Of a DNA stretch of 64,000 bases, positions 42,495 to 53,873 are shown in pieces; position 1 is the first letter of the stretch, and every line of letters begins with the position of its first letter. The translations under genes and the position numbers were made by a program. The notes beneath the pieces were generated by a model that was not told the DNA's origin, ran no database searches, and was given only the letters and a program-made list of their open reading frames with translations. The stretch spans positions 3,224,001 to 3,288,000 of the forward strand of contig NZ_CP043575.1 of the NCBI RefSeq assembly GCF_014076495.1. The letters run 5' to 3'. The DNA comes from Comamonas koreensis. GTDB lineage: Bacteria; Pseudomonadota; Gammaproteobacteria; Burkholderiales; Burkholderiaceae_C.

Positions 42495-43241
42495 TTAAGG
42501 AATTTGGCGGCGCAACGCCTCGAAGAACAAGGTGGACTGCAGGCGCTCACCATTGGCCTGCTCGGCCACACGCGCGGCCAGCGCCGGATCGCAGGGCGCC
42601 AGCGGCACGCCGGTCGATTGCGCCAGCACCTGGGCCTGGCAGGCGCGCTCCAGGTAGTACAGATCGTCAAACGCATAGTCCATGCGCTCACCGCAGACGA
42701 TGATGCCGTGGTTGCCCAAAAAGCTGATGTCCGCGCCCTGCATGGCCTGCGCAATGCGCTCGCCTTCGCGGTCGTCGAGCGCAAAACCGTTGTACTGGGC
42801 GTCAACTGCCAGGCGGCCATGGAAGCGCATGGCGTTCTGGCTCAAGGTGGTGTCCAGCGCGCGCTGCGCCGTCAAGGTCAAGGCCGTGGCATAAGGCATG
42901 TGGGTGTGCAGTACGCAGGTCTTGCGCGCAATGCGGTGCACGGCAGCATGGATGAACATCGCCGTGGGCTCGACCACATGGCCGCCCGCCACCACGGCCC
43001 CCTGCGCGTCCACCATCACCACATCGTCCGCCTGGATCTCGCCCCACATCAGGCCGCGCGGGTTCAGCAAGAAATGCTGGCCATCGGGCAGCGCCATGCT
43101 GAAATGGTTGCACACGCCCTCACCCAGGCCAAAGTGTGCAGCAGCACGCAAGGCCAGCGCCATGTCCTCGCGCATGCGCAGCACATCGGGGCGGATAAAC
43201 AGGGGGTGGGAAAGATCGGCAGGCGCAAAGGGAGCGTTCAT
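42495..43241 (-). CDS. Class II aldolase/adducin-family protein
   Basis: 248 residues from MNAPFAPADLS. The family zinc-binding histidines are in KTCVLHTHMPYATAL and SFLGNHGIIVCGE, and GEGVCNHFSMALPDG is the substrate/phosphate loop region with N and H. Members include fuculose-phosphate aldolases and many uncharacterised enzymes with broad oxo-acid chemistry. The longer in-frame N-terminus is rejected because it overlaps a terminator and lacks family similarity. It lies downstream of, and in the same direction as, the CoA-transferase operon, but a terminator separates them. Confidence 0.8.
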   Translation of the reverse strand: MNAPFAPADLSHPLFIRPDVLRMREDMALALRAAAHFGLGEGVCNHFSMALPDGQHFLLNPRGLMWGEIQADDVVMVDAQGAVVAGGHVVEPTAMFIHAAVHRIARKTCVLHTHMPYATALTLTAQRALDTTLSQNAMRFHGRLAVDAQYNGFALDDREGERIAQAMQGADISFLGNHGIIVCGERMDYAFDDLYYLERACQAQVLAQSTGVPLAPCDPALAARVAEQANGERLQSTLFFEALRRQIP

Positions 43242-43330
43242 GGGACGGGGGGAATCGAATGGAATCTGCGCAGTATGTCGTCTGAGCACTGGCCCGGCAA
43301 TGGGGAAAGCGACAGCAACCACCCGCACGC

Positions 43331-43362
43331 AAAAAAGCCCGCCATCGATCGATGGGCGGGCT
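43331..43362 (-). terminator. Intrinsic terminator of the CoA-transferase operon
   Basis: On the minus strand AGCCCGCC-CATCGATCGAT-GGCGGGCT is followed by TTTTTT. It ends the scoAB transcript 42 bases after the stop and insulates the aldolase gene. Confidence 0.85.
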
Positions 43363-43403
43363 CGCTTGTGCAGCACCAGCGCGCAAGGGCTGGGTAGCTG
43401 CGC

Positions 43404-44042
43404 TTATTGGATCAGGTTGACGCCGGTCTTGGACTGCACATCGTCAAAGCTCACTTCGGGGGCCAGCTCAACCACCTTCAGGCCTTCGGGCACCACATCA
43501 AACACACCCAGGTCGGTAATGATGCGGTCCACCACGCCCACGCCAGTCAATGGCAGGGTGCAGTCCTTCAAGATCTTCAGGTCGGTGGTGCCGTCCTTCT
43601 TCTTGGCCACATGTTCCATCAGCACGATGACGCGCTTGACGCCGGCGACCAGGTCCATCGCGCCGCCCATGCCCTTGACCATCTTGCCTGGAATCATCCA
43701 GTTGGCCAGGTCACCCTTTTCGGACACCTGCATGGCGCCCAGGATGGACAGGTTGATCTTGCCGCCACGGATCATCGCAAAGGACTGGTCCGAGCTGAAG
43801 ATGGACGAGCCGGCAATTGTGGTCACCGTCTGCTTGCCGGCATTGATCAGGTCGGCGTCGATGGCTTCTTCCGTTGGGAAGGGGCCGATGCCCAGCATGC
43901 CGTTTTCCGATTGCAGCCACACTTCCTTGTCACCGGTGTGGTTGGCCACCAAGGTAGGAATGCCGATACCGAGGTTCACATAGAAGCCGTCTTCCAGCTC
44001 TTGCGCCGCACGTGCGGCCATTTGGTCTTGGGTCCAAGGCAT
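43404..44042 (-). CDS. scoB: 3-oxoacid CoA-transferase subunit B
   Basis: 212 residues. The active-site glutamate is in [11 protein letters not shown] (Glu46), and GIPTLVANH plus the C-terminal segment [20 protein letters not shown] are typical of the beta subunit. Together with subunit A it moves CoA between succinyl-CoA and acetoacetate or another 3-oxoacid. The start MPWTQDQ is chosen because it leaves a 10-base gap after subunit A; an earlier start would overlap it with non-conserved sequence. The 3-oxoadipate transferase (PcaIJ) is a close alternative. Confidence 0.92.
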   Translation of the reverse strand: MPWTQDQMAARAAQELEDGFYVNLGIGIPTLVANHTGDKEVWLQSENGMLGIGPFPTEEAIDADLINAGKQTVTTIAGSSIFSSDQSFAMIRGGKINLSILGAMQVSEKGDLANWMIPGKMVKGMGGAMDLVAGVKRVIVLMEHVAKKKDGTTDLKILKDCTLPLTGVGVVDRIITDLGVFDVVPEGLKVVELAPEVSFDDVQSKTGVNLIQ

Positions 44043-44052
44043 GACTGGCTCC

Positions 44053-44754
44053 TTAGTGCTTTTCGGTGATGGTGCGCTTTTCGATGCGCTTCTCGGGGGT
44101 GGCGTTGAGCACCAGGCGGTGCACATAGATGCCCGGCAGATGGATCTCGTCGGGCTTCAAGGCGCCCACTTCGACAATCTCCTCGACCTCGACGATGCAA
44201 ACCTTGCCGCAGGTGGCCGCTGCCGGGTTGAAGTTGCGTGCCGTCAGGCGGAACTGCAGGTTGCCGCTCTTGTCCGCGCGCCAGGCCTTGACCAGCGACA
44301 CGTCAGCGACGATGGAGCGCTCCATCACATAGGTTTCGCCGTCAAACTCGCGCAGCTCCTTGCCTTCGGCCACTTGCGTGCCCACACCAGTCTTGGTGAA
44401 GAAGGCGGGGATGCCGGCGCCGCCAGCACGCATCTTCTCGGCCAGGGTGCCTTGCGGGGTGAATTCCAGCTCCAGCTCGCCGGCCAGGTACTGGCGCTCG
44501 AACTCCTTGTTTTCGCCCACATAGGATGCAATCATCTTCTTGATCTGGCGCGTCTCCAGCAGCTTGCCCAGGCCAAAACCATCGACACCGGCATTGTTCG
44601 ATGCCACCGTCAGGTCCTTGACACCGCTGTCGCGCAGCGCTTCGATCAAGGCCTCGGGAATCCCGCAAAGGCCAAAGCCGCCCACGGCCATTAACTGCTT
44701 GTCTGCCACCACGCCTTTGAGCGCGTCCGCAGCACTGGGGTAGATCTTGTTCAC
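44053..44754 (-). CDS. scoA: 3-oxoacid CoA-transferase subunit A
   Basis: 233 residues. The CoA-binding glycine loop [13 protein letters not shown] is near residue 25, with [13 protein letters not shown] and [21 protein letters not shown] following, all diagnostic for the alpha subunit. Translation starts at GTG 44754, supported by AGGAG 7 bases upstream; no ATG fits. First gene of the operon, divergent from a PAS-LuxR regulator across a 91-base spacer containing a perfect palindrome. Confidence 0.92.
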   Translation of the reverse strand: MNKIYPSAADALKGVVADKQLMAVGGFGLCGIPEALIEALRDSGVKDLTVASNNAGVDGFGLGKLLETRQIKKMIASYVGENKEFERQYLAGELELEFTPQGTLAEKMRAGGAGIPAFFTKTGVGTQVAEGKELREFDGETYVMERSIVADVSLVKAWRADKSGNLQFRLTARNFNPAAATCGKVCIVEVEEIVEVGALKPDEIHLPGIYVHRLVLNATPEKRIEKRTITEKH

Positions 44755-44795
44755 ACTTGTCTCCTGATAAGAAGGGCTTGTATCGCCAATCAAGC

Positions 44796-44821
44796 ATACT
44801 ACGTATTAGGATACGTAGTAT
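44796..44821. promoter_or_regulatory. Perfect 26-bp palindrome between scoA and the PAS-LuxR gene
   Basis: ATACTACGTAT (44796-44806), TAGG, then ATACGTAGTAT (44811-44821) is a perfect 11-bp inverted repeat in a 91-base divergent spacer. It contains two TACGTA palindromes. It is the obvious operator for the adjacent LuxR-type dimer, placed to control both directions. Confidence 0.7.
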
Positions 44822-44845
44822 TTCGTAAAGGGGACAATTTTTGCC

Positions 44846-45436
44846 ATGGCAGTGACACCACTCGACTACCGACAAGCCTTCGAAATGGCGCCTGTGGGCC
44901 TGGTGGTGTCCCACCGGCGGGTCATGATCGACTGCAATGAGCAGGTCTGCGACATGTTCCGCACCTCGCGCGAGCTGATGATGGGCCAGTCCTTTCAGAT
45001 CCTCTACCCCAGCGCCGACGAGTTCGAGCGCCTGGGCCGGCGCATCGCGCCCATCATGGGCACGCATGGCCTGTACTCGGACAACCGCATCATGAAGCGC
45101 GCCAATGGCGAGATGTTCTGGTGCCACGTGATGGGCCGCGCCTTCAACCGCGAGGACCCGCATGAAGGCGGCGTCTGGAGCTTTGAGGACCTGAGCGCGC
45201 TGCGCCCGGTGCGCGCCGAGCTCACGGCCCGCGAGCGCGAGGTGGCCGCCCATCTGCTCGAAGGCATGACCAGCAAGGAAATTGGCCGGGGACTGGGCAT
45301 CAGCCACCGCACGGTCGAGATCTACCGCACCCGGCTGATGCGCAAATATGGCGCGGATTCATCGGCCGAGCTGGTGCAAAAGCTGCTGGCCGGGGGCAGC
45401 TCGCTCGATATCGTGCTGGGACCGGACGATATCTGA
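44846..45436 (+). CDS. PAS-LuxR transcriptional regulator
   Basis: 196 residues. A single PAS domain (about 8-120, FEMAPVGLVVSHRRVMIDCN and RIMKRANGEMFWCHVMGRAF) is joined to a LuxR-type helix-turn-helix (about 130-190, LTAREREVAAHLLEGMTSKE, ISHRTVEIYRTRLMRKYGA). There is no phosphoreceiver, so it probably senses a ligand or redox signal directly. Divergent transcription from scoAB with a shared palindrome makes it the likely regulator of that operon. Confidence 0.88.
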   Translation: MAVTPLDYRQAFEMAPVGLVVSHRRVMIDCNEQVCDMFRTSRELMMGQSFQILYPSADEFERLGRRIAPIMGTHGLYSDNRIMKRANGEMFWCHVMGRAFNREDPHEGGVWSFEDLSALRPVRAELTAREREVAAHLLEGMTSKEIGRGLGISHRTVEIYRTRLMRKYGADSSAELVQKLLAGGSSLDIVLGPDDI

Positions 45437-45445
45437 ACCCGGCAC

Positions 45446-45480
45446 AAGAACTTGCTCGGCGCTGCCGAGCAAGGTTCTTT
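45446..45480. terminator. Bidirectional terminator between PAS-LuxR and NDH-2 genes
   Basis: AAGAAC-TTGCTCGGC with GCCGAGCAA-GGTTCTT, a long stem with one small bulge and a GCT loop, followed by TTT. It separates two convergent genes. Confidence 0.8.
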
Positions 45481-46760
45481 CAGTGCAGCTTCATGCGGCC
45501 CGATACGCGCTGCTGCAGCAAACGGGCCAGCGCCAGCACCGCCGTCTTGCCAGTGCCCAAAATGGCGCGGTGGTGCATCAGGTGCAAGGACATATACATC
45601 CACTTGGCAATGAGGCCCTGCACAAAAAAGTTCTTGCCCGAGAGCCCTCCCATCAGATTGCCCACGCCCTTGTTGTCGCCCAGCGAGACCAGCGAGCCAA
45701 AGTCCTGGTAGACAAACACTTCGTTGAACGAGCGCTGCTTGAGCGCGGCAAACAGCAGCTTGCACAAATAGCTGCCCTGCTGGTGCGCGGCTTGGGCGCG
45801 GGCCGGCACAGTCTTGCCTTCCGTCCAGGTGGCAGCGGCGCAGTCGCCCATCGCATAGATGCGGCTGGCACTGGTGCGCAGGTGGTCATCGACGACAAAC
45901 TGGTTGATACGGTTGACTTCCAGCCCCAGGCGCGCATTGCTGTCGGCTGCCTTGATGCCTGCGGCCCAGACGATCAGATCGGCCGGCACCTCGCCGTTGG
46001 ACGTGATCACCTGGCCCTGCGCCAGCGACTGCACACGCGTGCCGGTCATCACCCGCACGCCCTTGCGCTCCAGCGCCACACGGGCCTGCTCCGAGATACG
46101 GGGCGGCAGCCCGCCCAGAATCCGCTCGCCGCCTTCGATCAGGCTGATATCGAGCCGGAAGCGCTGGCTGTCCGACAGGCTCTCGAGCAGCATCTGGTGC
46201 GCCTCGATCAGCTCGGCCGACAGCTCCACACCCGTGGCACCGGCGCCCACAATGGCGACCGCCAGCGAGCGCGGCTCGGCATACGAGGCATGGGCACAGG
46301 CGCCAAGCCAGTCGGCATGGAAGCGCTGCGCATCGCGCACGCTCTCGAGCAGATAGGCGTGCTCGATACCTGGGGTGCCAAAAGAATTGGAGCCACTGCC
46401 CATCGCCAGCACCAAATGCTGGTAGCTGATGCCGCGCTCAGGCACCACCTGCTTGCCCGCATCGTTGATGACCGGCGCCAGCACAATGCTTTGCTTGGCG
46501 GCATCGAGCCCCATGCATTCGCCCATCGCAAAGCTGAAATGGTTGCGGCGTGCCAGCACGGTATAGGACAGGCCTTCCTGGTGCGCATCGAGCGTGCCCG
46601 CTGCCACTTCGTGCAAGGTGGGCTTCCAGATGTGGAAAGGCATTTTGTCCACCAGCAAGACCCGCTCGCGCCCTTCGCGCGCACCCAGTTTGCGCCCCAG
46701 TTGTGCGGCCAGTTCCAGTCCACCTGCACCGCCGCCCACAATCACCACGTCATAGTGCAT
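45480..46760 (-). CDS. ndh: Type II NADH:quinone oxidoreductase
   Basis: 426-residue FAD flavoprotein. The FAD dinucleotide fold starts VVIVGGGAGGLELAA (about 5-19), the NADH fold VAIVGAGATGVELSAEL follows near residue 168, and IYAMGDCAA contacts FAD. The C-terminal segment (VQGLIAKWMYMSLHLMHHRA) is the amphipathic membrane-docking region of NDH-2. It oxidises NADH and reduces quinone without pumping protons. Length and motif order match Ndh closely. A single-gene unit. Confidence 0.9.
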   Translation of the reverse strand: MHYDVVIVGGGAGGLELAAQLGRKLGAREGRERVLLVDKMPFHIWKPTLHEVAAGTLDAHQEGLSYTVLARRNHFSFAMGECMGLDAAKQSIVLAPVINDAGKQVVPERGISYQHLVLAMGSGSNSFGTPGIEHAYLLESVRDAQRFHADWLGACAHASYAEPRSLAVAIVGAGATGVELSAELIEAHQMLLESLSDSQRFRLDISLIEGGERILGGLPPRISEQARVALERKGVRVMTGTRVQSLAQGQVITSNGEVPADLIVWAAGIKAADSNARLGLEVNRINQFVVDDHLRTSASRIYAMGDCAAATWTEGKTVPARAQAAHQQGSYLCKLLFAALKQRSFNEVFVYQDFGSLVSLGDNKGVGNLMGGLSGKNFFVQGLIAKWMYMSLHLMHHRAILGTGKTAVLALARLLQQRVSGRMKLH

Positions 46761-46877
46761 GTACGATTCCTCAAAAGATGGCTGCCATTGTTGACCATTG
46801 CCAGATTTCCTGCACCTGAGCGCTCGGATTCACAATGAAAATCCAAGGCATTCCCCACCATCGCAGCAAGGCCCACC

Positions 46878-47567
46878 ATGCTTGAACAGATCGCTGACAA
46901 CCTCTGGAGCGCCACCCATCAGATCAGCGTGCACGGCCTGCCCGTGCGCACCCGCATGACCGTGGTGCGCTTGCCCGGTGGCGCGCTGTGGCTGCATTCG
47001 CCCATTGCGCCCGCGCCCACGCTGCGCGCAGCCTTGGATGCACTGGGCGACGTGCGCTGGATCGTCGCCCCCAACCGCATGCACCACCTGTTTGCCGGTG
47101 CATGGCAGGCGCATTACCCGCTGGCAGCGCTATGGGGGGCACCGGGCCTGGCGGCCAAGCGCCCTGATCTTCCCCAGTTGCACAGCCTGGACCAGGCACT
47201 GCCCGCAGCCTGGCAGCCCGCTGTGCAAATGCAGCCCTTTGCAGGCCTTCCCATTCTGAATGAATGCGTCTGGCTGCACCAGCCCAGCGCCAGCCTGGTC
47301 GTGACCGATGTGCTGCAGTACTACCCGCAGGATCTGTCGCTGTCGGCGCGTCTGTTCAACAGCCTCAATGGCACGCGCAGCCGCCTGGCCATGCCGCGTG
47401 CACTGCGCTTTGCGATTCGGGACCGGACAGCGGCCAGCGCCGCGGCAGCGCGCATCTGCGCCTGGCCGGTGCAGCGTCTGGTGCTGGCCCATGATGCGCT
47501 CATCACTGAAGACGCTCAGCAGCAACTGAATCAGGCGCTGGCGTTTTTGCTGAGCGACAAGCCCTGA
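46878..47567 (+). CDS. DUF4336 protein (metallo-beta-lactamase-like fold)
   Basis: 229 residues. The order of strands (NLWSATHQISVHGLPVRTRMTVVRLPGGALWLHSP, then VRWIVAPNRMHHLFAGAW) fits DUF4336, which has a beta-lactamase-like layout, though only some metal-binding histidines (MHHL) are visible. Function is unknown. Divergent from ndh with a 117-base spacer and convergent with the Lrp-type gene after 12 bases. Confidence 0.72.
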   Translation: MLEQIADNLWSATHQISVHGLPVRTRMTVVRLPGGALWLHSPIAPAPTLRAALDALGDVRWIVAPNRMHHLFAGAWQAHYPLAALWGAPGLAAKRPDLPQLHSLDQALPAAWQPAVQMQPFAGLPILNECVWLHQPSASLVVTDVLQYYPQDLSLSARLFNSLNGTRSRLAMPRALRFAIRDRTAASAAAARICAWPVQRLVLAHDALITEDAQQQLNQALAFLLSDKP

Positions 47568-47579
47568 ACAGAAGATCAC

Positions 47580-48011
47580 TCAGGACACCCGAAAACTCTC
47601 CAGGTGGATGCTGGTCTCGCTGTTGCTGATGCCCTTGATCAGCCGGATGCGCTCGAGCACCTGCGACAGCGCCTCCAGGCTGGCCACCTGCAGCTCGGCG
47701 AGCAGATCCCAACGGCCGTTGGTGCTGTGCAGCGCCGCCACCCCGGGCTCGCCCAGCAGGGATGCCATCACGCGCCGCGTGTCATTGCCGGTGATCTCGA
47801 TGCTCATCCAGGCGCGCAGCACATCGGGCTGCACATCCGGGCGCAGGCGCACGCTGTAACCCACGATCAGGCCCTCGCGCTCCAGGCGGTCCATGCGGTT
47901 GGTAACGGTGCCGCGCGACACGCCCAGCTTGCCCGCCAAGGTGGCCACGCTCTCGCGCGCATTCTGGCGCAGCAGGCTGATCAAGGCTTGGTCAATATTA
48001 TCGATATGCAC
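47580..48011 (-). CDS. Lrp/AsnC-family transcriptional regulator
   Basis: 143 residues. An N-terminal HTH (about 4-50: LISLLRQNARESVATLAGKLG, VSRGTVTNRMDRLE) is followed by the RAM ligand domain (about 65-140, AWMSIEITGNDTRRVMASLL and the GISNSETSIHLE segment). Transcribed divergently from the ornithine cyclodeaminase-arginase genes, so it is probably their amino-acid-responsive regulator, sensing arginine, ornithine or a related compound. The AT-rich 160-base spacer would hold the binding sites. Confidence 0.88.
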   Translation of the reverse strand: MHIDNIDQALISLLRQNARESVATLAGKLGVSRGTVTNRMDRLEREGLIVGYSVRLRPDVQPDVLRAWMSIEITGNDTRRVMASLLGEPGVAALHSTNGRWDLLAELQVASLEALSQVLERIRLIKGISNSETSIHLESFRVS

Positions 48012-48169
48012 AACACAGCCTGACTAATTGCTCTGGATCCTGTCATTTTCTACCATTTTTTGCACTTTGCTTTATGGCCGCTTGGACAGACACTGGTTAC
48101 AGCCGCTGCAGCTGCGCCTTTTGGTGCGCGCAGCGGGCATGCCATAACGCAAAACCAGGAGCCATCACC

Positions 48170-49261
48170 ATGACAACCCATCCAGGCCAAGTTGACTTTC
48201 TCAGCACCGATGCCGCCGCCACGCTGGTGCAACGTGTCGGCCTGACCGAGCTGCTGCGAGGCCTGGTCAGCGCGCTGGAGCAGGACTTCTCGCGCTGGCA
48301 AGACTTTGACAAGACCGCGCGCCTGGCCCACCACACGCCCGATGGCGTGATGGAATTGATGCCAGTGGGCGATGCCAGCCACTTTGCTTTCAAATATGTC
48401 AATGGCCACCCCAAAAATCCACAGCAGGGCATTCCGTCCATCATGGCCTTTGGTGCCTTGATGCGCAGCGACACCGGCGCGCCCATTTTGCTGAGCGAGT
48501 TGACCTTGACCACCGCCTTGCGCACTGCGGCCACTTCGGTGATGGCCGCCAAGCTGCTGGCACGGCGCAGCAGCCGCAGCATGGCGCTGATTGGGAACGG
48601 CTCACAGAGCGAATTCCAGGCCCTGGCCTTTGTCCGCCTGCTGGGCATTCAGTCGCTGCGCCTGTTTGATATCGACCCTGCCGCCACCGACAAGCTCATC
48701 CACAACCTGCAAACCCAGTTGCCCGGACTGCAACTGCAGCGCTGCAAGAACGCGGCCGAGGCTGTGCAAGGCGCCGATATCGTCACCACGGTTACTGCCG
48801 ACAAGACCAATGCCACCATCGTCAGCCGCGCGATGGTCGAGCCGGGCATGCACCTGAACGCCGTGGGCGGCGACTGCCCGGGCAAAACCGAGCTGGACGC
48901 GGCGATTCTGCTGGACGCCAAGGTCTTCGTCGAATTTGCGCCGCAAAGCCGTATCGAAGGCGAGATCCAGCATATGCCCGAGGACTTTGCCGTCACCGAG
49001 CTGTGGCAGGTGCTGCGCGGCGAGCAAGCGGGCCGCCAGCACGAGGACGAAATAACAGTATTCGACTCGGTCGGCTTCGCGCTGGAAGACTACACCGCCT
49101 TGCGCTATATGCATGCGCTGGCCCGGGAGCACCAGCTGTTGCAACCGCTGGCCCTGCTGCCACAATTGCGCAATCCCAAAAACCTGTTCGCGCTGCTGCT
49201 GCCGCCCGACGTCCCCCATCACGACCACGAACAAGCCCACTGCCATGCCATCCCAGCCTGA
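48170..49261 (+). CDS. Ornithine cyclodeaminase
   Basis: 363-residue OCD/mu-crystallin family enzyme converting ornithine to proline with release of ammonia, using bound NAD. LMPVGDASHFAFKYVNGHPKN carries the substrate lysine, LTTALRTAATSVMAAKLLARR the catalytic arginine region, and IGNGSQSEFQALAF the NAD loop. Length and KYVNGHP motif match true ornithine cyclodeaminases rather than the shorter alanine or ketimine reductase members. The ATG has a CAGGA site. Overlaps the arginase gene by 17 bases. Confidence 0.9.
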   Translation: MTTHPGQVDFLSTDAAATLVQRVGLTELLRGLVSALEQDFSRWQDFDKTARLAHHTPDGVMELMPVGDASHFAFKYVNGHPKNPQQGIPSIMAFGALMRSDTGAPILLSELTLTTALRTAATSVMAAKLLARRSSRSMALIGNGSQSEFQALAFVRLLGIQSLRLFDIDPAATDKLIHNLQTQLPGLQLQRCKNAAEAVQGADIVTTVTADKTNATIVSRAMVEPGMHLNAVGGDCPGKTELDAAILLDAKVFVEFAPQSRIEGEIQHMPEDFAVTELWQVLRGEQAGRQHEDEITVFDSVGFALEDYTALRYMHALAREHQLLQPLALLPQLRNPKNLFALLLPPDVPHHDHEQAHCHAIPA

Positions 49262-50219
49262 CCTCCTTCGCTCGCCCTCCACCGCCCTCAGTCTGATCGG
49301 CGTGCCCACCGACATCGGCGCAGGCCGCCTGGGCGCCGCGATGGGGCCGGATGCCTTGCGCGTAGCGCAACTGGGGCCCGCCTTGGCTGAGCTGGGCTGC
49401 GAGGTGCGCGACCTGGGCAACCTGGCGGGCCCGGCCAACCAGCGCAAGCCGCGCGATGCCGAGCATGGCAATCTGCGCAACTTTGGCGAAGCCGTCGCCT
49501 GGAACCGGGCGGTGCATGACGCCGTGCACGGGCAGCTGGCAGCAGGCCGCATGCCCTTGATGCTGGGCGGCGACCACAGCCTGGCGGTCGGCTCGATCAG
49601 CGCCGTGGCCCGCCACTGCCGCGACACCGGCAAGCGCCTCTTTGTGCTCTGGCTCGATGCCCATGCGGACTTCAACACGCCCGAGACTTCTCCCTCGGGC
49701 AATATCCACGGCATTCCGGTGGCCTGCCTCGCAGGCCTGGGCCCGCGCGAGCTGACGCACCTGGCCGGTTTTGCACCGGCGCTGGGCCCGCAGTCGCTGT
49801 GCCAGATCGGGCTGCGCAGTGTCGATGCGCAGGAAAAGCACTTGATCAAGACCCACAACATCGATGTGTTTGACATGCGCGCCATCGACGAGCTGGGTAT
49901 GCGCGAGACCATGCTACGCGCACTGGCACCGTTGGCCGGCTGTGACCCAAGCCAGACCCATCTGCACCTGAGCTTTGATGTGGATTTTCTCGACCCCGAG
50001 ATTGCCCCGGGCACAGGAACCACCGTGCGCGGCGGCCCCAACTACCGCGAAGCGCAGCTGTGCATGGAGATGATTGCCGACACCGGCCTGCTCGGCTCGA
50101 TCGACATCGTCGAGCTCAACCCGGCGCTCGACCTGCGCAACCAGACCGCCGAGCTGGTGGTGGACCTGGTGCAAAGCCTGTTTGGCAAAAGCACCCTGGT
50201 CAAGGATATGCGCAGCTGA
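49245..50219 (+). CDS. Arginase
   Basis: 324-residue ureohydrolase. Binuclear manganese ligands are in LMLGGDHSLAVG, LWLDAHADFNTPE and LSFDVDFLDPEIAPG; LSLIGVPTDIGAGRLG at the N-terminus is the arginase substrate-loop region. It hydrolyses arginine to ornithine and urea. With the overlapping cyclodeaminase the pair converts arginine to proline. The start MPSQPDL lies within the end of the upstream gene, implying translational coupling. Confidence 0.93.
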   Translation: MPSQPDLLRSPSTALSLIGVPTDIGAGRLGAAMGPDALRVAQLGPALAELGCEVRDLGNLAGPANQRKPRDAEHGNLRNFGEAVAWNRAVHDAVHGQLAAGRMPLMLGGDHSLAVGSISAVARHCRDTGKRLFVLWLDAHADFNTPETSPSGNIHGIPVACLAGLGPRELTHLAGFAPALGPQSLCQIGLRSVDAQEKHLIKTHNIDVFDMRAIDELGMRETMLRALAPLAGCDPSQTHLHLSFDVDFLDPEIAPGTGTTVRGGPNYREAQLCMEMIADTGLLGSIDIVELNPALDLRNQTAELVVDLVQSLFGKSTLVKDMRS

Positions 50220-52752
<2,533 letters not shown>

Positions 52753-52765
52753 GCCGCCGCCATAA

Positions 52766-52810
52766 AAAGCCGCCCGCCCATCCCTGCCGCAGGGATGGGC
52801 GGGCATTTTT
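52766..52810. terminator. Bidirectional terminator katG / LysR
   Basis: A 14-bp perfect stem (GCCCGCCCATCCCT / AGGGATGGGCGGGC) flanked by AAAAA and ATTTTT between convergent genes. Confidence 0.92.
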
Positions 52811-53765
52811 ATGGCGGGCTGGCCTTGGCTGCTGCTGCGGCCAGCCATTTGCCGCTGGGCCAGCCGCCCGAGGCAACGGCCGCCGCCAGAATCTCGCGCA
52901 GCACGGCCAAGGTGGCGCGTACCGGCTTGGTCATGCTGCGGTTGGCGGCATAGGCCAGCGCAATCACCCGCTTGAGCTCGGGCTCGGTCAACGGCGCGCC
53001 CTCCAACCTGCCGGCTGCCAGGTCGCTGACCACCGCAATCGGGGGCAAGATGGTGTAGCCCAGGCCATCGATCACCACGCTGCGCTGCACCGGCAGCGCA
53101 TCGGTCTCCACGCAGATGTTGAGCTGCAGGTTCTCCAGCGCGCAGGCATGCTCGACCAGCAGCCGGATGCCATGCGGGTTGCTGGGCAGCACCAGCGCCC
53201 GGCCCGCCATATCGGCCATGCGCACGGCCGTGGCACCAGCCATGCCGCAGCCCTTGGGGCCCAGGCCCCACAACTCCTCTTCGATGAGCGGCTCCAGCAC
53301 CAGATCGGGGTGTTTCTCAGCCGCATACAGCAAGGCCACATCGACCTGGCCGCTCACCAGCCAGGGCCTGAGCGTGCCGGCGTAGGCGACCGTCAGGCGC
53401 AGCTTGATGCCCGGGTAGCGGCTGGCCAGCGCGGCGACCAGCGCGCTGGAGACCACATCGCAGGTGCTGGGCAAGAGGCCAATGGTGACGAGACCCGTCA
53501 CCTCGTCTTGCGTGCCCGCCAGTTGCAGCCGCGCTTTTTCCAGCTCGCCAAACGCGCGGCGTGCGTAGCTCGCCAGCTCCTGGCCCTGCTCGGTCAGCAC
53601 CATGCCATGGCGCTCGCGCTCAAACAGCGCGCAGCCCAGGTCTTCCTCCAGCATCTTCAGCTGGCGCGACACCGCCGGCTGCACCACATGCAGCAGCTCC
53701 GATGCGCGGGTCACGCTGCCGGTGTCGGCGACGGTCAAAAAGGCCTTGAGTTGCTTGAAATCCAT
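52809..53765 (-). CDS. LysR-family regulator of the decarboxylase/dehydrogenase locus
   Basis: 318 residues. The N-terminal winged helix is typical (MDFKQLKAFLTVADTGSVTR, LLHVVQPAVSRQLKMLEEDLG), followed by a two-lobed ligand domain from about residue 90. It is transcribed divergently from the decarboxylase subunits with a 108-base AT-rich spacer, so it most likely controls that locus in response to a pathway intermediate. The co-inducer cannot be predicted. Its N-terminal part resembles NAC/CynR-type subgroups. Confidence 0.88.
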   Translation of the reverse strand: MDFKQLKAFLTVADTGSVTRASELLHVVQPAVSRQLKMLEEDLGCALFERERHGMVLTEQGQELASYARRAFGELEKARLQLAGTQDEVTGLVTIGLLPSTCDVVSSALVAALASRYPGIKLRLTVAYAGTLRPWLVSGQVDVALLYAAEKHPDLVLEPLIEEELWGLGPKGCGMAGATAVRMADMAGRALVLPSNPHGIRLLVEHACALENLQLNICVETDALPVQRSVVIDGLGYTILPPIAVVSDLAAGRLEGAPLTEPELKRVIALAYAANRSMTKPVRATLAVLREILAAAVASGGWPSGKWLAAAAAKASPP

Positions 53766-53807
53766 GCTGCAGCCTCGATCAGATTGCGTGATAGTGATAT
53801 CAAAAAT

Positions 53808-53833
53808 GGTGATTATTCAAATAACATCATCAC
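53808..53833. promoter_or_regulatory. Candidate LysR binding region
   Basis: The spacer between the LysR gene and the decarboxylase contains TGATATCA and an imperfect inverted repeat around GTGATTATT-CAA-ATAACATCA in otherwise GC-rich DNA. LysR proteins usually bind such T-N11-A dyads close to their own promoter. Confidence 0.4.
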
Positions 53834-53873
53834 ATTTTATGATGCCTTCACTGGTTCACAAAACGGAAAGCAG

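Noticed and set aside
42495..43376. Long N-terminal extension of the class II aldolase
   Set aside because: It would cross the scoAB terminator and has no family similarity; the ATG at 43241 fits homologues.
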